DNA from: CAZKTS01 sp964555735
Lineage (GTDB): Bacteria; Actinomycetota; Acidimicrobiia; IMCC26256; PALSA-555
NCBI GenBank assembly: GCA_964555735.1
Contig: CAZKTS010000119.1
Location: 1-21,968, forward strand
Length of the DNA stretch: 21,968 nt
Reading direction: 5' to 3'
Shown: positions 8,137 to 15,511 of the stretch, piece after piece
How positions within the stretch are numbered: the first letter of the stretch is position 1
Layout of the letters: every line of letters starts with the position of its first letter
Translations under genes and position numbers: made by a program
Notes under the pieces: model-generated
The model's database searches: none
Told to the model about the DNA's origin: nothing
The model's input: the letters and a program-made list of their open reading frames with translations, nothing else

Positions 8137-8166
8137 CTGCCGGACCAGACAGGACGCCGTTCCCGA

Positions 8167-8847
8167 ATGCTCGACGGCCGCTGGCGCGCGAAGGCGCAGC
8201 ACAGCCTCGATCCGATCGGCCGTGGGCTCCACGCCCTCGGTGTCACCGCGGACGCGCTCACCGTGCTCGGCCTGGTCGCCGCCGCAGGCACGGCGGTGCT
8301 CATCGCCAACGGCAACCTGCTGCTCGGCCTGGTCGGGCTGATCCTGGCCGGCCTGCCCGACCTCCTCGACGGGTCGGTCGCCCGCTTCAGCGGCACCGCG
8401 TCCAAGCGGGGGGCGTTCTTCGACTCGGTCTGCGACCGCGTCGCCGATGCCCTGCTCCTCGGCGGGGTCGCATGGCACCTCAACGTCGACGGCTCCAACG
8501 ACGCGGTGCTCGTCCTCGCCGTGCTCGCGCTCACCATGCTCGTCTCGTACGAGCGGGCGAAGGCGGAGGCGCTCGGCTTCGACGCCCGCGGCGGGGTGAT
8601 GGAGCGGCTCGAGCGGCTCGTGCTGCTCGGGGTCGGCCTCGCGTTCGACGTCCTCGTCCCCGTGATGTGGATCATGCTCGTGCTCACCGCGGTCACGGCC
8701 GTCCACCGCTTCGTGATGGTCTGGCGCCAGGCCACGCCGCGTCCCGAGGGCGCGGAGCCGGTCGACGGATCCCGCCGATCGCTCCGGAGGCCTCGTGCCC
8801 GGCGCAGCCGGCCGCACCGCGTATCTCGCGTACCGGGCCGGCGCTGA
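8167..8847 (+). CDS. pgsA: CDP-alcohol phosphatidyltransferase, likely phosphatidylinositol phosphate synthase
   Basis: Integral membrane enzyme of 226 residues. The family signature is complete: D65-L-L-D68-G-S-V-A72-R73, then G82-A-F-F-D86-S-V-C-D90, whose four Asp bind metal and the CDP-diacylglycerol. About five to six hydrophobic helices surround it, and the C-terminal 30 residues are Arg-rich. The family name alone does not fix the alcohol. The following patA and pimA genes point to inositol 1-phosphate, as for mycobacterial PgsA1, giving the lipid precursor of phosphatidylinositol mannosides. ATG 8167 was chosen because the protein begins there with the family's N-terminal pattern; the frame is open further upstream through the promoter region. 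The 3' end overlaps patA by 53 bases. Confidence 0.9.
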   Translation: MLDGRWRAKAQHSLDPIGRGLHALGVTADALTVLGLVAAAGTAVLIANGNLLLGLVGLILAGLPDLLDGSVARFSGTASKRGAFFDSVCDRVADALLLGGVAWHLNVDGSNDAVLVLAVLALTMLVSYERAKAEALGFDARGGVMERLERLVLLGVGLAFDVLVPVMWIMLVLTAVTAVHRFVMVWRQATPRPEGAEPVDGSRRSLRRPRARRSRPHRVSRVPGRR

Positions 8848-9706
8848 CGTCGCGCGGGCGTTGCCGCCCGCGATCGGCTCGACCCTGGCCCGGACCACGT
8901 CACGCGCGCTCACCCGCGTGTGGTCGACGAAGCGCGCGCAGGTCCAGCAGAACCTCCAGCAGGTCGCGGGCGGGCGGTTGACCGACGCCGAGCTGCGCGT
9001 GGCGACGGAAGCCGTGTTCGAGAACTACGCGCGCTACTGGCACGAGCTCTTCCGCCTCTCGGCTCGTGACCTGCCGACGCTGGAGGAACGGGTCGAGAGC
9101 GAGGGCTACCACCACCTCACCGCGGCCGTCGCCGGCGGACGAGGCGCCGTGCTGGCCCTCCCGCACCTGGGCAACTGGGACCTCGCCGGCGCGTGGCTCG
9201 CGGCCCGGGGCCACCGGGTGACCGTCGTCGCCGAGACCGTCGAGCCGCCCGAGCTGTTCGAGTGGTTCGTCGCGCAGCGGCGTTCGCTCGGCATGGAGGT
9301 CGTCGCGCTCGGCCCGTCGTCGCTCGTCGAGGTGGTGCGGGCCGCGAGGGCGGGCGCGGTGATCTGCCTGGTGAGCGACCGGGACCTCACCGGCGACGGT
9401 GTGCCGGTCGAGCTGTTCGGCGCGTCGACGACGATGCCGGGCGGGCCGGCGATGGTGGCCCTGCGCGCCGGCGTGCCGCTCCTGAGTGCCGGCGTCTCGT
9501 TCCTTCCCGGCGGCCGCGGCCTGGCGCGGATCGGCGCACCGCTGGCCGTCGACCGGCGCGGACGCCTGCGCGACGATGTGCAGCGCGTGACCCAGGAGCT
9601 GGCGAACCGCTTCGAGGAGCTCATCGCCGCGGCGCCCGAGCAGTGGCTGGTCATGCAGCCGGTCTGGCCGAGCGCCACGGCTGTCGAGGTGACGAGCGCG
9701 CCATGA
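8795..9706 (+). CDS. patA: PatA-like phosphatidylinositol mannoside acyltransferase
   Basis: A 303-residue acyltransferase of the LpxL/HtrB (lysophospholipid acyltransferase) superfamily. The HX4D active-site motif is H124-LGNW-D129 in ALPHLGNWDLAG. The N-terminal region (RKxLQQ-like QVQQNLQQV, then FENYARYWHELFRL) resembles mycobacterial PatA, which transfers palmitate to the mannose of PIM1/PIM2 at the inner face of the membrane. Assignment rests on the motif plus the exact pgsA-patA-pimA order. GTG 8795 lies inside the end of pgsA (53-base overlap); a later start would trim the conserved N terminus. It joins pimA through an ATGA overlap, indicating coupled translation. Confidence 0.88.
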   Translation: MPGAAGRTAYLAYRAGADVARALPPAIGSTLARTTSRALTRVWSTKRAQVQQNLQQVAGGRLTDAELRVATEAVFENYARYWHELFRLSARDLPTLEERVESEGYHHLTAAVAGGRGAVLALPHLGNWDLAGAWLAARGHRVTVVAETVEPPELFEWFVAQRRSLGMEVVALGPSSLVEVVRAARAGAVICLVSDRDLTGDGVPVELFGASTTMPGGPAMVALRAGVPLLSAGVSFLPGGRGLARIGAPLAVDRRGRLRDDVQRVTQELANRFEELIAAAPEQWLVMQPVWPSATAVEVTSAP

Positions 9707-10818
9707 CCGACCGACTGCTGCGCGTCGCGCTCGTCTGCCCCTACTCGGTCTCGGTCTACGGCGGGGTCCAGCTCCAGGTCCTCGGGCTCGCGGCCGAGCT
9801 CCGCGCCGCCGGCGTCGACGCCCGGGTGCTCGCGCCCACCGACGGTCCGCCGCCGTCGCCCGGGATCACGTCGCTCGGACCGACGTACCGCTTCCCGTCC
9901 AACGGCTCGATCGCGCCGATCACGTCGAGCAAGGCCGTCGCGCAACGGACGCTCGAAGCGCTGCGCGCGTTCTCGCCGGACGTCGTGCACCTCCACGAGC
10001 CGCTCTCGCCCGGCGCGAACCACAGCGCGCTCGTGGGTACCGACCTCCCCGTCGTCGGCACGTTCCACGCCGCCCATCCCGGGCGCAACAGCTGGTACGA
10101 CGCGTTCCGGATGCCGTTGCGCAAGATGGTCGAGCGCCTCTCCATCCGCACCGCGGTGTCGGAAGAGGCGCAGCGGAACGTGCAGGCGTTCGGCGCCGAG
10201 TGCGAGATCCTCCCCAACGGTGTCGACCTCGCCGCGTTCGCGACCGCCGATCCGGCGCCGTCGCCGCGTCCCGCGATCGTCTTCGTCGGGCGGCACGAGC
10301 CGCGCAAGGGCCTGGGCATCCTCCTGGACGCGTTCGAGGGCCTCGAGCGCGACGCCACGCTCTGGGTCGTGGGCGAGGGCCCGCAGACCGCGGCGTTGCG
10401 CGACCGTCGGGTGCCGGGCGTCGAGTGGCTCGGTTCGGTGTCCGACGACGACAAGGCGCGCCGGCTGCGTGGGGCGACGGTCGCGTGCTTCCCGTCGATC
10501 GAGGGGGAGTCCTTCGGGGTGGTGCTGCTCGAGGCGATGGCCGCGGAGACCGCGGTGGTGGCCTCGGACCTCACCGGCTACCGCAACGTCGCCCGCCCGG
10601 GCCGGGAGGCATTGATGGTCGAGCCCGGATCGGTCGCCGCCCTTCGCGACGGGCTGCGCCGGCTCCTCGACGACCCGGGCGAGCGAGCCCGCCTCACCGC
10701 GGCGGGCACCGCCCGGGCGGCGGAGTTCTCGATGGGGTCGCTGGCGACGGCGTTCGTCGACCGCTACGAGCACGCGGCGTCGAGACGTCGGGAATCGGTG
10801 GCGGCGCGGCGCGGTTGA
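9703..10818 (+). CDS. pimA: PimA-like phosphatidylinositol alpha-mannosyltransferase
   Basis: A GT4-family, GT-B fold glycosyltransferase of 371 residues (mycobacterial PimA is about 378). It is expected to move mannose from GDP-mannose to phosphatidylinositol, the first step of PIM synthesis, on the cytoplasmic side of the membrane. The N terminus has the acceptor-side glycine loop (CPYSVSVYGGVQ). VLAPTD, PSNGSIAPI and VVHLHEPLSP follow the PimA pattern. The donor-binding E-x7-E motif is E269-SFGVVLL-E277, preceded by FPSIEG. The start ATG overlaps the patA stop (ATGA, 9703-9706). Another GT4 enzyme is possible in principle, but context makes PimA by far the best call. Confidence 0.9.
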   Translation: MTDRLLRVALVCPYSVSVYGGVQLQVLGLAAELRAAGVDARVLAPTDGPPPSPGITSLGPTYRFPSNGSIAPITSSKAVAQRTLEALRAFSPDVVHLHEPLSPGANHSALVGTDLPVVGTFHAAHPGRNSWYDAFRMPLRKMVERLSIRTAVSEEAQRNVQAFGAECEILPNGVDLAAFATADPAPSPRPAIVFVGRHEPRKGLGILLDAFEGLERDATLWVVGEGPQTAALRDRRVPGVEWLGSVSDDDKARRLRGATVACFPSIEGESFGVVLLEAMAAETAVVASDLTGYRNVARPGREALMVEPGSVAALRDGLRRLLDDPGERARLTAAGTARAAEFSMGSLATAFVDRYEHAASRRRESVAARRG

Positions 10819-10826
10819 GCCCGGGC

Positions 10827-11228
10827 ATGAGCATCCCCTTGAGCGAGACGTCCCGCGAGATCCTGTCCGGCCCGGTGATCGCCCACGTGGCGGTGGTCGA
10901 CGACCAGGGCCGGCCCCACGTGTCCCCGGTCTGGGTCGACGTCGCCGACGACGGCCGGCTGGTCCTCAACACCGCCGTGGGCCGGGTGAAGGACCGCTAC
11001 CTGGCGGTCGGCTCCCCGGTGGCGATCTCGGCCGCCGACCCGGCCGACGGCTACCGCTGGACGATGGTGCGGGGCACGGTCGGCGAGCGGCGCACCGATG
11101 GCGCCGACGCCGACATCGACGCCCTGGCCAAGAAGTACCTCGGGGTCGACTCCTACCCGTTCCGCCAGGACGGCGAGCAGCGGGTCACCATCGTGGTCGA
11201 CGCCGAGCAGGTGGTCCCTGCCGCGTAA
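10827..11228 (+). CDS. PPOX-fold, probably F420-dependent, flavoprotein
   Basis: A 133-residue split beta-barrel protein of the pyridoxamine 5'-phosphate oxidase/F420-dependent oxidoreductase superfamily. Typical text is HVAVVDDQGRPHVSPVWVDV, VLNTAVGRVKDRYL and DPADGYRWTMVRGTVGE. The small size and the K-x-R-N/Y-like VKDRYL element fit the F420-binding type-B group more than classical PdxH. Its substrate cannot be read from the sequence. It starts 8 bases after pimA without a clear Shine-Dalgarno and is probably read from the pgsA operon. In M. tuberculosis a pdxH gene of the same fold lies between pimA and pdxS, so this may be a positional counterpart (inference). Confidence 0.8.
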   Translation: MSIPLSETSREILSGPVIAHVAVVDDQGRPHVSPVWVDVADDGRLVLNTAVGRVKDRYLAVGSPVAISAADPADGYRWTMVRGTVGERRTDGADADIDALAKKYLGVDSYPFRQDGEQRVTIVVDAEQVVPAA

Positions 11229-11251
11229 GCACGGCCGGGGCCCGGTCGTCG

Positions 11252-11257
11252 TATGAT
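11252..11257 (+). promoter_or_regulatory. Possible -10 box of the lemA operon
   Basis: TATGAT matches the -10 consensus closely and stands out in a GC-rich gap. The start point would fall near 11264, giving a leader of about 32 bases containing the AGGGGAG ribosome site. The expected -35 region is not recognisable. Confidence 0.45.
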
Positions 11258-11281
11258 CGACCGTCCGTCCGAACGAACTCC

Positions 11282-11288
11282 AGGGGAG
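11282..11288 (+). promoter_or_regulatory. Ribosome binding site of lemA
   Basis: AGGGGAG lies 7 bases before GTG 11296. It is one of the few strong Shine-Dalgarno sequences in the window and fixes the lemA start. Confidence 0.7.
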
Positions 11289-11295
11289 CTAGCCC

Positions 11296-11859
11296 GTGGG
11301 CATCGGTGTCATCATCGCCATCGTCGTGGTCGTCGTGATCGTGCTCGCGATCATCCTCCTCTACAACGGCCTGGTCCGGTCGCGGAACCGCGTCGACAAC
11401 GCGTGGTCCCAGATCGACGTCCAGCTCAAGCGTCGCTACGACCTGATCCCCAACCTGGTCGAGACGGTCAAGGGCTACGCCGCCCACGAGAAGGGCACCC
11501 TCGAGGCCGTCACCCAGGCGCGCGCCAACGCGATCAGCGCGCAGCAGACCGGAGACGTCGCGCAGCAGGCCACGGCGGAGAACGCGCTGAGCGGCGCGCT
11601 GAAGAGCCTGTTCGCGGTGTCGGAGGCCTACCCGGACCTCAAGGCCAACCAGAACTTCCTGCAGCTGCAAGAGGAGCTGACGTCGACCGAGGACCGCATC
11701 GCGTACGCGCGGCAGTTCTACAACGACAGCGTGCTCAACTACAACAACTCCATCCAGACGTTCCCGCGGAACACGCTCGCCGGCATGTTCAACTTCGAGA
11801 AGCGCGAGTTCTTCGAGGGTGCGCCTGAGGAGACCGGTCCCGTCAAGGTCCAGTTCTGA
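11296..11859 (+). CDS. lemA: LemA family membrane protein
   Basis: A 187-residue protein with one N-terminal membrane helix (residues 2-22, VIIAIVVVVVIVLAIILLY) and a helical LemA domain. The hallmark text is NRVDNAWSQIDVQLKRRYDLIPNLVETVKGYAAHE, followed by the conserved NFLQLQEELTSTEDRIAYARQFYNDSV and FPRNTLAGMF. The molecular role of LemA is not well defined; it is often found next to M48 or HtpX-like proteases, as here. The strong ribosome site and TATGAT box suggest that it leads its own operon. The stop codon overlaps a CTG proposed as the start of the protease gene. Confidence 0.93.
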   Translation: MGIGVIIAIVVVVVIVLAIILLYNGLVRSRNRVDNAWSQIDVQLKRRYDLIPNLVETVKGYAAHEKGTLEAVTQARANAISAQQTGDVAQQATAENALSGALKSLFAVSEAYPDLKANQNFLQLQEELTSTEDRIAYARQFYNDSVLNYNNSIQTFPRNTLAGMFNFEKREFFEGAPEETGPVKVQF

Positions 11860-12815
11860 GCCAGACCTCGCCCAACCCGGCGCCCACTCCGGCGGCCGGT
11901 CCGGTCGCACGCACGGACTTCTACCGCGAGATCCGCCGCAACAAGTGGCGGACCGTGGTGATCCTCGGTGCGTTCGTCGCGCTGATCGTGCTGGCCGGCC
12001 TCGCGTTCGACCTGCTGCTCGGTGGCGGTGCGGTCGGCGTGGTCATCGCGCTCGTCTTCGCCGGCGCGATGGCGTTCTTCTCCTACTACTACTCGGACCG
12101 GGTCGCGCTGGCCGCGGCGCGCGCGAAGCCGGCCGACGGCCCCGAGTACCAGCGGTACCACAACCTCGTCGAGGGGCTGTGCATCGCCGCGGGCCTACCC
12201 AAGCCGAAGCTGTACGTGGTCGACGATCCCGCGCCGAACGCGTTCGCAACCGGTCGCAACCCGAAGCACGCGTCGCTCGCGGTGACCACCGGGCTGCTCC
12301 AGATGATGAACCGGGTGGAGCTCGAGGGCGTGATCGCGCACGAGCTCTCGCACGTGAAGAACTACGACATCCTGGCCGGCACGGTGGCCGTGATCGCCGT
12401 CGGCACGGTCGCGCTGCTCGCCGACATCGGCATCCGCATGTCGATCTTCGGGGGCCGGCGCGACAACAACGACAGCGGTGGCGCCGGCGCGATCCTCGCG
12501 ATCATCGCCATGGCGTTCCTCGTGCTCGCCCCGCTCGCCGCGCAGCTCATGCAGTTCTCGATGAGCCGCAAGCGGGAGCTGCTCGCCGACGCCACCGGCG
12601 TCCAGCTCACCCGCTACCCGCCCGGGCTGCTCGCCGCGCTCAAGAAGCTCCAGACCGACAAGGCCGTCGTGCACAGCGCATCGCGCGCCACCGCCCAGCT
12701 CTGGATCGAGTCCCCGCTCGACCGCGAAGAGGGCAAGAAGGGCTCGTGGCTCAACCGGGCCTTCGACACGCATCCTCCGCTCGACGAGCGCATCGCCATC
12801 CTGGAGAACATGTGA
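11856..12815 (+). CDS. htpX: M48 family (HtpX-like) membrane metalloprotease
   Basis: Zinc endopeptidase of the inner membrane, likely in membrane protein quality control. With the CTG at 11856 it has 319 residues. The zinc motif is HELSH (162-166) and the third ligand is E241 in RKRELLAD. Four membrane helices are visible: WRTVVILGAFVALIVLAGL, AVGVVIALVFAGAMAFF, a segment after NYD, and AILAIIAMAFLVLAPLAA. The start needs care: the only ATG/GTG/TTG start is GTG 11955, which would begin inside the first helix and drop the basic segment YREIRRNKWR. The upstream frame is open back to CTG 11856, which overlaps the lemA stop as CTGA like other junctions here. The conservative alternative is 11955-12815. 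Confidence 0.85.
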   Translation: MSQTSPNPAPTPAAGPVARTDFYREIRRNKWRTVVILGAFVALIVLAGLAFDLLLGGGAVGVVIALVFAGAMAFFSYYYSDRVALAAARAKPADGPEYQRYHNLVEGLCIAAGLPKPKLYVVDDPAPNAFATGRNPKHASLAVTTGLLQMMNRVELEGVIAHELSHVKNYDILAGTVAVIAVGTVALLADIGIRMSIFGGRRDNNDSGGAGAILAIIAMAFLVLAPLAAQLMQFSMSRKRELLADATGVQLTRYPPGLLAALKKLQTDKAVVHSASRATAQLWIESPLDREEGKKGSWLNRAFDTHPPLDERIAILENM

Positions 12816-13888
12816 GCCGACGGTCCTGGGTGGTGTCGGTGAGCGCGCTCGCGCTCGCCGGCGTGGTCATCACCGCGTGCGGAGGGGATGGTGAGGCGAC
12901 CGCGCCACCGTCGACCACGTCGTCGTCGACGACCACGACGATCCCGCTGCCGATCGCGCCGTTCACCGGCCTCGAGGACGCCAGCGGTGTCTCCCAGACC
13001 CGCTCGTCGCTCGCGGTGAAGATCGAGAACACTCCCGAGGCCCGCCCGCAGAGTGGCCTCGACAGCGCCGACATCGTCTACGAAGAGGTCGTCGACGGCG
13101 GGATCACGCGCTTCTGGGCCGTCTTCAACTCCGCCGCGCCGGAGAACGTCGGGCCGATCCGGTCGGTGCGGGCGATGGACCCCGGCATCGTCTCGCCGCT
13201 GCACGGCGTCGTGGTGTTCTCCGGCGGCACGCAGGGCAACGTCGACCTCGTCCGCGCCGCCCCGGTCGTCACCGTCGACGAGAACAACGCCGGCGACGCG
13301 TTCTTCCGCGAGCCGACCCGCCAGTCGCCGCACAACCTCTACGGCCGGACCGCGCAGCTGTGGCAGCGCGGCGGGCAGCCGGTACCGCCCACGCCGATGT
13401 TCACGTACCAGCCGAAGGGTGGGACCTTCGCGGGCGGCGAGCCGATGCTGTCGTTCCACCTGAACTTCGAGCAGGGCTACGACGTCACCTACCAGTGGGA
13501 CGCCACCCGAGCGGGCTGGCTGCGGTTCCAGCGCACCAACGAGCCGTTCATGGCCGCCGGGCTCGTCCCCACCCAGGTTGCCCCGACCAACGTGATCGTC
13601 CAGTTCGTCGCGTACGGCGGCGCCGGGGAAGGCGAGCTCTACGGCGGCGGCGAGGCGTGGATCTTCTCCAACGGCCAGCTGGTGCGCGGCACCTGGGAGC
13701 GCGCGTTCCCCGAGGCGCCGACCGTCTTCAAGGACGCGCTCGGCAACCCGATCGCGCTGACGCCGGGTCGCACCTGGGTGGAGCTGTTCCCGCTCGGCCA
13801 GAGCGTCGACCTCGTGCCCGCGCCGCTCCCGCCGCCCACGGCCGCGCCGGCCACCACGCCCACCACCTCGGCCAAGAAGAAGCCGTAG
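12812..13888 (+). CDS. DUF3048 (YerB-like) lipoprotein
   Basis: A secreted lipoprotein of 358 residues. RR and a hydrophobic stretch lead to the lipobox VITAC with Cys23, then a Thr/Ser-rich linker (about 30-48) that would hold the domain away from the membrane. The body carries the DUF3048 pattern: SSLAVKIENTPEARPQSGLDSADIVYEE, VDGGITRFWAVFNS, VGPIRSVRAMD, HGVVVFSGG and later NPIALTPGRTWVELFP. B. subtilis YerB belongs to this family; its biochemical role is not established. GTG 12812 overlaps the protease stop (GTGA), so it is probably made together with LemA and the M48 protease. The C terminus ends in a Pro/Thr/Ala stretch and KKKP. Confidence 0.88.
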   Translation: MSRRSWVVSVSALALAGVVITACGGDGEATAPPSTTSSSTTTTIPLPIAPFTGLEDASGVSQTRSSLAVKIENTPEARPQSGLDSADIVYEEVVDGGITRFWAVFNSAAPENVGPIRSVRAMDPGIVSPLHGVVVFSGGTQGNVDLVRAAPVVTVDENNAGDAFFREPTRQSPHNLYGRTAQLWQRGGQPVPPTPMFTYQPKGGTFAGGEPMLSFHLNFEQGYDVTYQWDATRAGWLRFQRTNEPFMAAGLVPTQVAPTNVIVQFVAYGGAGEGELYGGGEAWIFSNGQLVRGTWERAFPEAPTVFKDALGNPIALTPGRTWVELFPLGQSVDLVPAPLPPPTAAPATTPTTSAKKKP

Positions 13889-13918
13889 AACCCGGCGAGG
13901 ATCGGGACGCCCCTCTCC

Positions 13919-13924
13919 TACACT
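13919..13924 (+). promoter_or_regulatory. Likely -10 box of pdxS, leaderless start
   Basis: TACACT ends 6 bases before the pdxS ATG at 13931 and there is no Shine-Dalgarno. This spacing puts transcription start on the A of ATG. No -35 hexamer is clear. Confidence 0.45.
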
Positions 13925-13930
13925 GGCCGC

Positions 13931-14863
13931 ATGAGCCTCTCCACGAACCCGGCGGCCAAGCCCTCCTCCGGAGACGCTGCCGGCGGAAGCGTCACCGGCA
14001 CCGCGCGCGTGAAGCGCGGGCTGGCCGAGATGCTGCGGGGCGGCGTGATCATGGACGTCGTCACGCCCGAGCAGGCCAAGATCGCCGAGGACGCCGGCGC
14101 AGTCGCGGTGATGGCGCTCGAGCGAGTCCCGGCCGACATCCGCCGCGACGGCGGCGTGTCGCGGATGAGCGATCCGGCGATGATCGAGGGCATCCAGCAG
14201 GCCGTCACCGTCCCGGTGATGGCGAAGTGCCGCATCGGCCACTTCGCCGAGGCCCAGGTGCTCGAGGCGCTGGGCGTCGACTACATCGACGAGAGCGAGG
14301 TGCTCACCCCGGCCGACGAGGCGCACCACGTCGACAAGTGGGCGTTCACCATCCCCTTCGTGTGCGGCGCCACCAACCTGGGCGAGGCGCTGCGTCGCAT
14401 CTCCGAGGGCGCGTGCATGATCCGCTCGAAGGGCGAGGCCGGCACCGGCAACATCGTCGAGGCCGTCCGCCACCTGCGCTCGATCCTGGGTGACATCCGC
14501 AAGCTGACGGTCGCCGACGAGGCCGAGCGCTTCGCGTGGGCCAAGGAGCTGCGTGCGCCGGTCGAGCTGGTCCAGGAGGTCGCCGAGCGCGGCGAGCTGC
14601 CCGTCCCACTCTTCTGCGCGGGCGGCATCGCGACCCCGGCCGACGCCGCGCTCGTCATGCAGCTCGGCGCGCAGGCCACGTTCGTCGGCAGCGGCATCTT
14701 CAAGAGCGACGACCCGGCGACGCGCGCGAAGGCGATCGTCGAGGCCACCACCCACTTCGCCGACCCGACGATCGTGGCCAAGGTGTCGCGCGGGCTCGGC
14801 GAGGCCATGCGCGGCGAGGAGATCGGCCAGCTCGACGTGAAGCTGGCCGAGCGCGGCTGGTGA
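13931..14863 (+). CDS. pdxS: Pyridoxal 5'-phosphate synthase subunit PdxS
   Basis: The synthase subunit of the glutamine-dependent PLP synthase, which builds PLP from ribose 5-phosphate, glyceraldehyde 3-phosphate and ammonia. It has 310 residues, with about 18 extra at the N terminus compared with B. subtilis. Lys99 in VMAKCRIGH and Lys167 in IRSKGEAGTGN correspond to the catalytic K81 and K149 (same 68-residue spacing). Other conserved segments are GGVIMDVVTPEQAKIAEDAGA, ALERVPADIR and FCAGGIATPADAALVMQLGA. It precedes its glutaminase partner pdxT by 42 bases. A -10-like box 6 bases before the ATG supports this start. Confidence 0.97.
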   Translation: MSLSTNPAAKPSSGDAAGGSVTGTARVKRGLAEMLRGGVIMDVVTPEQAKIAEDAGAVAVMALERVPADIRRDGGVSRMSDPAMIEGIQQAVTVPVMAKCRIGHFAEAQVLEALGVDYIDESEVLTPADEAHHVDKWAFTIPFVCGATNLGEALRRISEGACMIRSKGEAGTGNIVEAVRHLRSILGDIRKLTVADEAERFAWAKELRAPVELVQEVAERGELPVPLFCAGGIATPADAALVMQLGAQATFVGSGIFKSDDPATRAKAIVEATTHFADPTIVAKVSRGLGEAMRGEEIGQLDVKLAERGW

Positions 14864-14905
14864 CCCCGACGGCGCGCGACGCGCGTCCCCCAGGGGGTCG
14901 CGGTC

Positions 14906-15511
14906 GTGGTGAAGGTCGGTGTCCTCGCGCTGCAGGGAGCGTTCCGCGAGCATCGTGAGGTCCTCGACGCGCTCGGCGTCGAGACCGTCGAGGTGCGCAC
15001 GCCCGAGGAGCTGACCGGGCTCGACGCGATCTTCCTCCCCGGCGGCGAGTCCACCACCGTCGCCAAGCTGCTCGTGACGTCGGGACTCGCCGGGCCGCTC
15101 CGCGAGCGCCTCGACGACGGTCTCCCGGCCTTCGGCACCTGCGCGGGGCTCATCCTGCTCGCGGCCACGGTGCTGGACGGGAGGCCCGACCAGGCCTCGC
15201 TCGGCGTGCTCGATGTCGCGGTGCGCCGCAACGCCTACGGCACGCAGGCGCAGTCGTTCGAGGCTCCGCTCGTCGTGGAGGGCCTCACCGGAGGTACGTT
15301 CCCGGGCGTCTTCATCCGCTCGCCGGTGATCGAGACCGTCGGCACCGGCATCGAGGTCCTCGCGACCCACGACGACCACCCGGTGCTGGTGCGCTCGGGC
15401 CCGGTGTGGGCGTCGGCGTTCCATCCCGAGCTGTCCGGCGATCACCGCATCCACCAGCTGTTCCTCGGGCAACTGTTCCCCGGGCATCTGTTCCAGGAGG
15501 CCACCGCATGA
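14906..15511 (+). CDS. pdxT: Pyridoxal 5'-phosphate synthase glutaminase subunit PdxT
   Basis: Class I glutamine amidotransferase of 201 residues that releases ammonia from glutamine for PdxS. Signature text includes GVLALQGAFREHREVL and LPGGESTT. The triad is Cys79 in GTCAGLILLA with His173 and Glu175 in FHPELSGD. RRNAYGTQAQSFE is also typical. A GGGGG-containing Shine-Dalgarno (near 14892-14896) precedes GTG 14906; GTG 14909 is an equally possible start one codon later. The stop overlaps the yebC start as ATGA. The C terminus has a His/Phe-rich repeat-like end (LFLGQLFPGHLFQEA), which is slightly longer than usual. Confidence 0.96.
   Translation: MVKVGVLALQGAFREHREVLDALGVETVEVRTPEELTGLDAIFLPGGESTTVAKLLVTSGLAGPLRERLDDGLPAFGTCAGLILLAATVLDGRPDQASLGVLDVAVRRNAYGTQAQSFEAPLVVEGLTGGTFPGVFIRSPVIETVGTGIEVLATHDDHPVLVRSGPVWASAFHPELSGDHRIHQLFLGQLFPGHLFQEATA

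Noticed and set aside
7980..8903. N-terminal extension of the EF-G-like gene back to 8903
   Set aside because: The frame is open, but it runs antisense through pgsA and the divergent promoter region. GTG 7979 has a ribosome site and begins just before the P-loop, as in the family.
12614..15487. Long minus-strand open frame (957 codons) across htpX, DUF3048, pdxS and pdxT
   Set aside because: It is an antisense shadow typical of high-GC DNA. The plus strand holds well-known genes with intact active sites and the minus product is Arg/Gly/Glu/His low-complexity.
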